A stretch of 11,430 bases of DNA from an uncultured Bacteroidota bacterium (lineage in GTDB: Bacteria; Bacteroidota; Bacteroidia; UKL13-3), in assembly GCA_903888395.1 (NCBI GenBank), contig CAISTO010000137.1, forward strand, positions 1 to 11,430. The letters run 5' to 3'. Below the pieces are notes generated by a model. That model saw only the letters and a program-made list of their open reading frames with translations, was not told the DNA's origin and searched no databases. A program made the position numbers and the translations under genes. This document shows, one piece after another, positions 1 through 6,546 of this stretch; position 1 is the first letter of the stretch, and each line of letters starts with the position of its first letter.

Positions 1-7
1 AGGAGTA

Positions 8-68
8 ACAATGAGCAATAAGCAATGTGCTCCCGATGCATCGGGAGGCAATGTGCAATGAGCAAAAG
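8..68. repeat. Degenerate GCAATGA heptamer array interrupted by a palindrome
   Basis: Units of 7 nt can be read off directly: acaatga (8-14), gcaataa (15-21) and gcaatgt (22-28), then a palindrome at 30-47, then gcaatgt (48-54), gcaatga (55-61) and gcaaaag (62-68). The stretch 4-21 recurs at 103-120 with one mismatch in 18, so a second, shorter trace of the family lies closer to rsmH. All three frames contain stop codons, which argues against coding. I infer a non-coding short tandem repeat; no function is visible. Confidence 0.7.
30..47. repeat. Perfect 18-nt palindrome CTCCCGATGCATCGGGAG
   Basis: The sequence equals its own reverse complement over 18 nt and is far richer in GC than its surroundings. 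The 9-mer gcaatgtgc stands on both sides (22-30 and 48-56), overlapping the first base of the palindrome. No T-run follows, so it is not a typical intrinsic terminator. It could be a mobile palindromic repeat, a protein-binding site or a hairpin in the rsmH leader. From memory, CCCGAT...ATCGGG palindromes recur between genes of Bacteroidota; I could not check this. Confidence 0.75.
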
Positions 69-76
69 ATGAATAG

Positions 77-97
77 CCGTTTGGCTTTAGCCAACGG
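77..97. repeat. Imperfect hairpin upstream of rsmH
   Basis: The left arm ccgt-ttggct pairs with agcca-acgg with one unpaired T and a very short loop. It follows the heptamer array by 8 nt. A run of A, not T, follows, so transcription termination in the + direction is unlikely. The compact GC-rich stem in AT-rich DNA resembles a dispersed intergenic palindrome; its role is unknown. Confidence 0.6.
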
Positions 98-151
98 AAA
101 AAAGTAACAATGACCAATAAAATATTGAATTAAATGCAACTAAGTACTAAA

Positions 152-187
152 AACTAAGAAACTATTAACTAACAACTATCAACTAAA
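152..187. repeat. AACTATC heptamer array ending at the rsmH start codon
   Basis: The units aactaag (152-158), aactatt (160-166), aactaac (167-173), aactatc (174-180) and aactaaa (181-187) run directly into the ATG at 188. A weaker continuation (caactaa, tactaaa) reaches back to about 138. The same unit family precedes murD and lies inside murC. Because the array supplies the whole leader next to the start codon, it fills the ribosome-binding position. It contains no Shine-Dalgarno motif but is A-rich, as is usual for genes of Bacteroidota. Confidence 0.8.
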
Positions 188-1087
188 ATGTACCACAACC
201 CAGTCATGTTAAACGAATGCCTTGAAGGATTAAAAATCAATCCTGATGGAGTTTATGTGGATGTTACCTATGGTGGCGGTGGACATAGTAAAGCTATTTT
301 AGATAAGTTAAGTAAAAAAGGAAGGTTGATTGCTTTTGATCAAGATGAAGATGCAAAACGTAATTTGATAAACGATGAACGTTTGATTTTTATAGATCAA
401 AATTTTGAGTTTTTGAAAAATCATGTACAGTACCAAGGTTTTGATAAAGTAGATGGTTTATTGGCCGATTTAGGTGTTTCGTCTCATCAATTTGATATTG
501 GAGAACGCGGTTTTTCTATTCGTTTTGATGATGCAGTTTTAGACATGCGCATGAGCCAAAGTCAGCGATTAAGTGCGCATAAAGTAATTAATGAATATAA
601 GGCAGATGCTTTAGCAAATGTATTTTATAAGTATGGCGAGTTGCACCAATCGCGCAAACTAGCAGCCGAAATTGTTGCGGCACGCACCGGAAAAGACATT
701 GAAACTGTAGGTGAATTAAAAGAAGCACTGAAAAGTTCAGCGCCAAAGTTTAAAGACTTTAAGTTTTATGCGCAAGTTTTTCAAGCCATCAGAATAGAAG
801 TGAACCAAGAGTTAGATGTTTTGGAAAAAATGCTTTTGCAATGTGGCAGCTTACTAAAACCAAAAGGACGATTGGTGTTCATGAGTTACCATTCGTTAGA
901 AGATAGATTGGTAAAAAACTACATGAACAGTGGTAATTTAATGGGTGAATTAGAGAAAGATTTCTTTGGAAATATTAATCGTCCATTTAATCCATTGAAC
1001 AAAAAAGCAGCAGTGGCCACCGACAAAGAACAAGAAGAGAATAACAGATCGCGAAGCGCAAAATTAAGAGTAGCCGAACGATTATAA
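188..1087 (+). CDS. rsmH: 16S rRNA (cytosine-1402 N4)-methyltransferase RsmH (MraW)
   Basis: RsmH methylates the N4 of C1402 in the decoding centre of 16S rRNA using S-adenosylmethionine. The 299-residue protein has the usual family length. Visible motifs are the N-terminal HNPVML, the SAM-binding loop DVTYGGGGHS (25-34), the acidic DQDED (51-55), ADLGVSS (93-99), GERGFSIRFD (105-114), the family signature FQAIRIEVNQEL (198-209), SYHSLEDR (233-240) and the C-terminal NNRSRSAKLR (285-294). The start at 188 puts HNPVML at residues 3-8, as in relatives. The gene opens the cluster portion seen here; in this phylum mraZ normally stands just before it but is not in the window. ftsL follows after 16 nt. 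A tandem repeat abuts the start codon. Identification is secure from the motifs. Confidence 0.97.
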   Translation: MYHNPVMLNECLEGLKINPDGVYVDVTYGGGGHSKAILDKLSKKGRLIAFDQDEDAKRNLINDERLIFIDQNFEFLKNHVQYQGFDKVDGLLADLGVSSHQFDIGERGFSIRFDDAVLDMRMSQSQRLSAHKVINEYKADALANVFYKYGELHQSRKLAAEIVAARTGKDIETVGELKEALKSSAPKFKDFKFYAQVFQAIRIEVNQELDVLEKMLLQCGSLLKPKGRLVFMSYHSLEDRLVKNYMNSGNLMGELEKDFFGNINRPFNPLNKKAAVATDKEQEENNRSRSAKLRVAERL

Positions 1088-1103
1088 TAAAGCTAAACGA
1101 TAA

Positions 1104-1517
1104 GTGAGCAATAAAATAATAACTGGCGATGAGCCTGAAATTAAAGAAGAGAAAAAGCCCGACACTTCCCAAATTGAAGGTGCCGTGAAGCGTTTGTCGG
1201 AAATTGATTTCAAGCTGAATGTAAACATGTTTTACAATCAATTGCCATTTATAATATTTTGTTTTGGTTTAATAGGAGTGCTTATTTTTAGTAGTCATAA
1301 CAATGATATATTGAATAAAAAAATTGATAAATTATCAAAAGAAAATAAAGAATTAAGGAATGAGTACATCATTATTTTAAGTGAAATAATGAATGCTAGC
1401 AGGCAATCAAATATTGCTGAAAAATTAAAAGAATACAACATTCAAAACAGAATAGGAAAAGATACAAATTATGTGAAGGAAGCAGTTGTTCCTCCAACAA
1501 AAATTACAATTGATTAA
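1104..1517 (+). CDS. ftsL: FtsL-like divisome membrane protein
   Basis: A small bitopic protein of 137 residues lies between rsmH and ftsI, the classic ftsL position. Residues 1-45 are charged and presumably cytoplasmic. One hydrophobic helix spans about 46-63 (around QLPFIIFCFGLIGVLIF). A Lys/Glu-rich stretch with heptad spacing of Ile and Leu (about 69-112) then suggests a periplasmic coiled coil. This is the FtsL/DivIC architecture; those proteins link FtsB, FtsQ, FtsW and FtsI at the septum. The sequence alone is too divergent for a motif-based call, so name and role rest on topology and position. The start is GTG at 1104: a TAA lies directly before it in frame, and the next internal ATG (1227) would begin almost at the membrane helix. 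ftsI follows after 3 nt. Confidence 0.82.
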   Translation: MSNKIITGDEPEIKEEKKPDTSQIEGAVKRLSEIDFKLNVNMFYNQLPFIIFCFGLIGVLIFSSHNNDILNKKIDKLSKENKELRNEYIIILSEIMNASRQSNIAEKLKEYNIQNRIGKDTNYVKEAVVPPTKITID

Positions 1518-1520
1518 AAA

Positions 1521-3656
1521 ATGGCAATTAACGCACGCAAAACAATACTATTTCGAACATTAACCATATTTGGTTCAATGCTTGTGTTTGCTTGCGCAAT
1601 TATTTATTATGTTTATAATATTCAGTTCAATGAAGCTGAAAAGTGGAAAAAAGAAGCCACTGAATATTCAATTAAAAAACAAAAAATAGAAGCCATTAGA
1701 GGAAATATTTTTGATTGTAACGGTTCATTACTTTCTACTTCATTACCTATTTACGATATTATTATAGACGCCACTGCACCCTCATTTGCAGTTAAAGATA
1801 CTTTTGATAAATACATTGATTCGTTGTCATATTGCTTTAGCAATGAGTTTAATGATAAAACTGCAGGTGAATATAAAACCATTTTTAAAAGTTTAAGAAA
1901 CAGCGGAAATGGATATTATTTTTTAAAGAAAAGAGTAAGTCACCAACAAATTTTACGCGTAAAAAAATTTCCATTATTTAGAATAGGAAAAATTACTGGC
2001 GGTTTAATTATAAAAGATAGATCAACAAGAGTAAAACCCTTTCAATCATTGGCATTTAGAACTATTGGTTTTGTAAATGAAGAGGCTAAAAAGTTTGTTG
2101 GTTTAGAAGGGTTTTTCAATGATTATTTATCCGGAAAAAATGGAGTTCAATTAACCCAAAGAGTTTCTGGTGGCGTATATGTTCCAATCAATAATGAAGA
2201 AAAAGAAGAAGCTGAAAATGGTTGCGATATTATTTCAACCATTGACATCAACTTACAAGATGTGGCGCAACAATCGCTTTTAAAAGTATTACAAAATAAT
2301 ATGGCAATGCGTGGAACTGCCATTTTAATGGAAGTAGAAACGGGTGAAATTAAAGCCATTGCTAACCTTACCAGAAAAACTGATGGCACTTATGAGGAAA
2401 GTTTAAACGATGCCATAAGAACCAGAATGCAGCCAGGTTCTACCTTTAAACTAGTAACCATGATGAGTTTGTTAGACAATGGTTTTGTTACTCCCGCAAG
2501 CAAAGTAAATGTAGAAGGTGGAAAAGCAATGGTTTATGGCAGGTTGGTGGAAGACTCTCATAGTTACCTAGAATTAAACATGCAACAAGCTTTTGAAATG
2601 TCATCGAATGTGGCTTTTGCAAAGCAAATAGCAAAATACTACGATAAAAATCCAAGTATGCATTATGAGTTTTTAGATAAAATTGGTTTGAACAAAAATT
2701 TGAATTTACAAATGTTAGGCGCGCAGGCTCCAATATTTTTAAAACCAAAAAGTAATAAATGGAGTAAAAGTGATTTATCGGCCATTAGCAGAGGTTATGG
2801 AATTTCTGTAACCCCTTTACAAATACTTACAGTTTATAATGCCATTGCAAATAATGGAGTCATGGTAAATCCATATTTTGTTAAAACAATCATGAAAGCT
2901 GGAAAGGTTGAAAAGGAATTTAAAACGCAAGTTTTGAATACTCAAATTTGTAAACAAAGCACTGTTTCTCAATTAAAAAATATGATGGAAGGTGTGGTAA
3001 AAAATGGCACTGCTTACAATAAAGAAAATGCTAATTTACCATACACATTTGCAGGTAAAACAGGAACTGCAATTATTCAAAAAGGGGAAGATTTTTTTCA
3101 AGGTGGAGCCAAGGTTTATAGAGCTTCTTGGTGTGGTTATTTTCCAGCCGAAAAACCGAAATACAGTTGTTACGTAGTTGTTATTCGTCCGCAGGGAAGC
3201 ATGATTTATGGCGCACAATTGGCATTGCCGGTTTTTAAAGATTTGGCCAATAAAATATATGCAACCACTACCAATATTCATAAAGATGTAAGAGAAACTT
3301 ATACTTCTTTTTCTAACGATTTGCCACAAGTAAGCAAAGTGTATAAAGAAAATGTAAAAACCATTTTAGATGAAGTGGGAATTTCATCGCATTTAGAAAA
3401 TGATTCCATCAACGACATGGAAACAAATTGGTTGAAAATTCAACAAAAAGATAATGCTTTATCACTATTTCCTATAATAAATGTTGCTAAGCAAATGCCA
3501 GATGTTAAAGGTATGTCGGCAAAAGATGCAACTTATTTATTAGAAAGTAAAGGTTTAAAAGTAAGCATCAATGGATTTGGAAGAGTAAAACAACAATCTT
3601 TAAAAGCAGGTTCAGTTTTAAGTAAAGGTTCAAAAGTAAATTTAATTTTAGGATAG
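1521..3656 (+). CDS. ftsI: Septal penicillin-binding protein FtsI (PBP3) with PASTA domain
   Basis: This is a class B penicillin-binding protein: a DD-transpeptidase that crosslinks septal peptidoglycan in the periplasm. It has 711 residues. A signal-anchor helix lies at about 12-33. A dimerisation/pedestal domain begins with RGNIFDCNG (60-68) and runs to about 235. The transpeptidase domain carries the active-site serine motif STFK (S307-K310), the SSN motif (361-363) and KTGT (513-516). A C-terminal PASTA-type segment starts at MPDVKG (659-664) and ends at NLIL (707-710). All catalytic residues are intact. The protein is longer than E. coli FtsI, partly because of the PASTA repeat, which is common in Bacteroidota. 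It sits between ftsL and murE with gaps of 3 and 4 nt, implying one transcript. FtsW, its usual glycosyltransferase partner, is encoded downstream. Confidence 0.97.
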   Translation: MAINARKTILFRTLTIFGSMLVFACAIIYYVYNIQFNEAEKWKKEATEYSIKKQKIEAIRGNIFDCNGSLLSTSLPIYDIIIDATAPSFAVKDTFDKYIDSLSYCFSNEFNDKTAGEYKTIFKSLRNSGNGYYFLKKRVSHQQILRVKKFPLFRIGKITGGLIIKDRSTRVKPFQSLAFRTIGFVNEEAKKFVGLEGFFNDYLSGKNGVQLTQRVSGGVYVPINNEEKEEAENGCDIISTIDINLQDVAQQSLLKVLQNNMAMRGTAILMEVETGEIKAIANLTRKTDGTYEESLNDAIRTRMQPGSTFKLVTMMSLLDNGFVTPASKVNVEGGKAMVYGRLVEDSHSYLELNMQQAFEMSSNVAFAKQIAKYYDKNPSMHYEFLDKIGLNKNLNLQMLGAQAPIFLKPKSNKWSKSDLSAISRGYGISVTPLQILTVYNAIANNGVMVNPYFVKTIMKAGKVEKEFKTQVLNTQICKQSTVSQLKNMMEGVVKNGTAYNKENANLPYTFAGKTGTAIIQKGEDFFQGGAKVYRASWCGYFPAEKPKYSCYVVVIRPQGSMIYGAQLALPVFKDLANKIYATTTNIHKDVRETYTSFSNDLPQVSKVYKENVKTILDEVGISSHLENDSINDMETNWLKIQQKDNALSLFPIINVAKQMPDVKGMSAKDATYLLESKGLKVSINGFGRVKQQSLKAGSVLSKGSKVNLILG

Positions 3657-3660
3657 TTTT

Positions 3661-5124
3661 ATGGCAAAAAAATTAGCACATCTTATTCAATCAGTTCAAA
3701 CAATTTCAGTTCATGGAAACATGGAGAATGAAATTTCTTTGCTTACTTATGATTCTAGAAATGTAACTGCTGATGCTGTATTTTTTGCTATAAAAGGAAC
3801 GCAAGCTGACGGACATAATTATATTACTAATGTAATTGAAAAAGGATGTAAAGCCATTGTTTGTGAGGTTTTACCAGCTGAGATAAATTCAGAAATTACA
3901 TTTATTCAAGTTTCAAATACCAGTGAGGCAATGGCTTTAATGGCCGCAGAATTTTATCATCATCCTTCTAAAAAATTAATATTAGTAGCGGTAACAGGAA
4001 CCAATGGAAAAACCACAGTTGCTAGTTTATTATTTAGTTTGTTTCGCAAGTTTGGTCATCATGTTGGTTTACTTTCTACTGTTCAAAATCAAATCAATGA
4101 AACAGTCATTCCAAGTACACACACTACACCTGATGCTATTAGAATAAATGAACTTTTACAACAAATGTTGGAAGCCGGTTGTGAGTATTGTTTTATGGAA
4201 GCTAGCTCACATGCCATTGATCAAAACAGAATAAAAGGATTGCATTTTGCGGGTGTTTTATTTACCAATATTACCCACGACCATTTGGATTATCATGTAA
4301 CATTTGATAATTACATAAAAGCTAAGAAAAAATTATTTGATGATGTAAATGAAGATGCATTTGCATTGACCAATAAAGACGATAAAAATGGCATGGTCAT
4401 GCTTCAAAATACCAAAGCTACTCGTTACACTTATTCACTGAAATCAATGGCCGATTTTAAAGTAAAAATTATAGAAGCTGATTTTGATGGAATGCTTTTA
4501 AACATGAACGGTGACGAGGCTTGGTTTAGATTAGTAGGTGAGTTTAATGCTTATAATTTATTAGCAGTTTATGGAGCAGCATTTTTATTAGGAAAAGAAA
4601 AACATGAAATCATTACACTTTTATCAAGTTTAAGTTCGGTAAATGGTCGTTTTGATTTAATAAAATCTGCCAATGGAATTGTTGCAATTGTTGATTATGC
4701 GCACACACCTGATGCGTTAAAAAATGTTCTTGCCACCATTAATGGCGTTAGAACAAATAATGAACAACTAATAACTGTAGTTGGTTGCGGTGGCAATAGA
4801 GATGCTGCCAAAAGACCAGTAATGGCAGATGTTGCCACTAAGTATAGTAACAAAGTAATTTTCACATCTGATAATCCTAGAAATGAAGATCCTGAAATTA
4901 TTTTAGACGAAATGCAAAAAGGTGTTGATCCTGTTCATTATAAAAAAACATTGAGAATCACCAACAGAAAAGAAGCTATAAAAGCAGCTGTTGGCATGGC
5001 CAATAAAGGCGATATAATTTTGGTAGCAGGAAAAGGCCACGAAACTTATCAAGAAATAAATGGCGTAAAACATCATTTTGACGATAAAGAAATATTGAAA
5101 GAAATGTTTGAATTAATGCAATAA
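3661..5124 (+). CDS. murE: UDP-MurNAc-L-Ala-D-Glu:meso-DAP ligase MurE
   Basis: MurE is the cytoplasmic ATP-dependent ligase that adds the third amino acid to the UDP-MurNAc dipeptide. The 487 residues show the three-domain Mur ligase order. The N-terminal UDP-binding domain includes SLLTYDSRNV (26-35). The P-loop GTNGKTT is at 113-119, with THTTPD (153-158) and TNITHDHLDYH (202-212). The AK pair at 221-222 matches the carbamylated lysine region. NGRFD is at 328-332, VDYAHTPD at 344-351, and DNPR at 404-407. DNPR is the loop that selects meso-diaminopimelate in Gram-negative MurE, so the peptidoglycan is probably of the DAP type. GKGHE is at 457-461. The gene starts 4 nt after ftsI, and mraY follows after 46 nt with no murF between, which is usual in this phylum. 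Confidence 0.97.
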   Translation: MAKKLAHLIQSVQTISVHGNMENEISLLTYDSRNVTADAVFFAIKGTQADGHNYITNVIEKGCKAIVCEVLPAEINSEITFIQVSNTSEAMALMAAEFYHHPSKKLILVAVTGTNGKTTVASLLFSLFRKFGHHVGLLSTVQNQINETVIPSTHTTPDAIRINELLQQMLEAGCEYCFMEASSHAIDQNRIKGLHFAGVLFTNITHDHLDYHVTFDNYIKAKKKLFDDVNEDAFALTNKDDKNGMVMLQNTKATRYTYSLKSMADFKVKIIEADFDGMLLNMNGDEAWFRLVGEFNAYNLLAVYGAAFLLGKEKHEIITLLSSLSSVNGRFDLIKSANGIVAIVDYAHTPDALKNVLATINGVRTNNEQLITVVGCGGNRDAAKRPVMADVATKYSNKVIFTSDNPRNEDPEIILDEMQKGVDPVHYKKTLRITNRKEAIKAAVGMANKGDIILVAGKGHETYQEINGVKHHFDDKEILKEMFELMQ

Positions 5125-5170
5125 AAAGAATTTTAAAACTAAAAAATAAACATAAATAAACAACAAGATT

Positions 5171-6439
5171 ATGCTGTATTACTTATTTGATTACTTAGAC
5201 AAAACCTTTAATTTCCCTGGAGCGGGAATGTTTCAATACATTTCATTCAGAGCAGCTATTGCTATTATTTTATCATTAACTATTTCTATGGTTTATGGTA
5301 AAACGTTAATTGCAAAATTACGCAGTTTACAAGTTGCTGATGAAATTCGTGATTTAGGATTAGCAGGTGAAAAAGCTAAAGTTGGTACACCAACCATGGG
5401 CGGTTTAATAATTTTGGCTGCTATTTTATTGCCTACATTATTATTTGCTCGAATCAATAATGTATATATTATTTTGGCAGTAATCACTACCATTTGGTTA
5501 GGTTTAGTAGGCTTTTTAGACGATTATATAAAAGTATTTAAAAAGAATAAAGAAGGACTTGCGGGCCGATTTAAAATTGTTGGTCAAGTTGGAATCAGTG
5601 TAATTGTAGCCACTACATTATATTATAACCAACATGTAAAAACCAAAGAATTTTACAAACCTCAAAATGTCACAACGGAATTTATTCAAGCCAATCATTT
5701 AACTCAAACAGTGATTGACGGCCAAATTATGTATTCACAAGATGAGAAAGCCACTACAACCACAATTCCTTTCTTTAAATCTACTGAGTTTGATTATAAA
5801 TATTTGTTAAGTTGGATTTGGAATGGTTTTGAAGAATATAATTACTTGTTGTTTTTAGTAGTAGTAACTTTCATTGTCACTGCGGTTTCAAACGGGGCAA
5901 ATATTACCGATGGAATAGATGGTTTGGCCGCTGGAATTACCGCAATTATTGCGCTGGTATTAAGTCTTTTTGCTTATGTAAGTGGCAACTTAGTTTTTTC
6001 TGAGTATTTGGGTGTAATGTACATTCCTAACCTTGGCGAAATGGTAATTTTTGGTGGCGCATTGGTGGGTGCATGTGTTGGTTTTTTATGGTACAATGCA
6101 TTTCCTGCTCAAGTGTTCATGGGCGATACTGGTTCATTGTCGTTAGGTGGAATCATTGCTGTTTTTGCTATCATGGTTCGTAAAGAATTATTGATTCCAA
6201 TATTATGTGGCGTGTTTTTAGTAGAAAATTTATCGGTGATTTTACAAGTATATTATTTCAAATACCAAAAGCGTAAACACGGAGTTGAATTTGCCAAAGC
6301 AAACCGACTTTTTAAAATGTCACCATTGCACCATCATTATCAGAAATTAGGTTTCCATGAATCAAAAATTGTTACCCGTTTTTGGATCATAGGAATCATG
6401 TTAGCCATTGTCACAATAATTACTTTAAAGGTTAGATAA
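5171..6439 (+). CDS. mraY: Phospho-MurNAc-pentapeptide translocase MraY
   Basis: MraY is an integral membrane enzyme that transfers phospho-MurNAc-pentapeptide from UDP to undecaprenyl phosphate, making lipid I. Visible motifs are KVGTPTMGG (70-78), the metal-binding pair in GFLDDYIK (D117, D118), NGANITDGIDGLAAG (241-255), FMGDTGSLSLGG (316-327) with a catalytic Asp at 319, and the HHH triad (387-389) before YQKLGFHE. Several hydrophobic helices are evident. At 422 residues it is about 60 longer than the E. coli enzyme (360). The excess lies mostly between about 150 and 212, a polar stretch between two membrane helices, which I recall as typical of Bacteroidota. The start MLYYLFDYLD fits relatives. 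The 46-nt gap after murE is A-rich and holds no hairpin. After the stop lies the repeat-filled gap before murD. Confidence 0.97.
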   Translation: MLYYLFDYLDKTFNFPGAGMFQYISFRAAIAIILSLTISMVYGKTLIAKLRSLQVADEIRDLGLAGEKAKVGTPTMGGLIILAAILLPTLLFARINNVYIILAVITTIWLGLVGFLDDYIKVFKKNKEGLAGRFKIVGQVGISVIVATTLYYNQHVKTKEFYKPQNVTTEFIQANHLTQTVIDGQIMYSQDEKATTTTIPFFKSTEFDYKYLLSWIWNGFEEYNYLLFLVVVTFIVTAVSNGANITDGIDGLAAGITAIIALVLSLFAYVSGNLVFSEYLGVMYIPNLGEMVIFGGALVGACVGFLWYNAFPAQVFMGDTGSLSLGGIIAVFAIMVRKELLIPILCGVFLVENLSVILQVYYFKYQKRKHGVEFAKANRLFKMSPLHHHYQKLGFHESKIVTRFWIIGIMLAIVTIITLKVR

Positions 6440-6448
6440 TAATGAAAT

Positions 6449-6476
6449 TTTGAATGTTGGATGTTGAATTTTGAAT
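6449..6476. repeat. GTTGAAT heptamer array between mraY and murD
   Basis: Four consecutive 7-nt units are tttgaat (6449-6455), gttggat (6456-6462), gttgaat (6463-6469) and tttgaat (6470-6476). The two central units are the reverse complement of the ATCCAAC/ATTCAAC units found inside murG, so both strands of one family occur in this window. In this orientation the array contains TGA. It starts 9 nt after the mraY stop codon. No promoter or terminator structure is apparent. Confidence 0.75.
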
Positions 6477-6511
6477 TAATTGAAAAACAAAAACAAAAGC
6501 TAAATACAAAA

Positions 6512-6546
6512 TACTATCAACTGACAACTATCAACTGACAACTAAA
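6512..6546. repeat. AACTATC/AACTGAC heptamer array ending at the murD start codon
   Basis: Five units of 7 nt are tactatc (6512-6518), aactgac (6519-6525), aactatc (6526-6532), aactgac (6533-6539) and aactaaa (6540-6546), followed directly by the murD ATG at 6547. The last two units before the ATG resemble those before rsmH, and both arrays end in aactaaa. No Shine-Dalgarno motif is present. The array therefore makes up the immediate leader of murD. Confidence 0.85.

Noticed and set aside
1..60. A short open frame from base 2 (GVTMSNKQ...) ending at the TGA at 58-60, possibly the tail of an upstream gene such as mraZ.
   Set aside because: It consists of the tandem repeat and palindrome and shows no MraZ-like C-terminal sequence; the other two frames stop at once.
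5618..5806. Extra polar segment of MraY (about residues 150-212) as a novel insertion or fusion.
   Set aside because: Long MraY proteins with this central segment are, as I recall, the rule in Bacteroidota; all catalytic motifs flank it normally.
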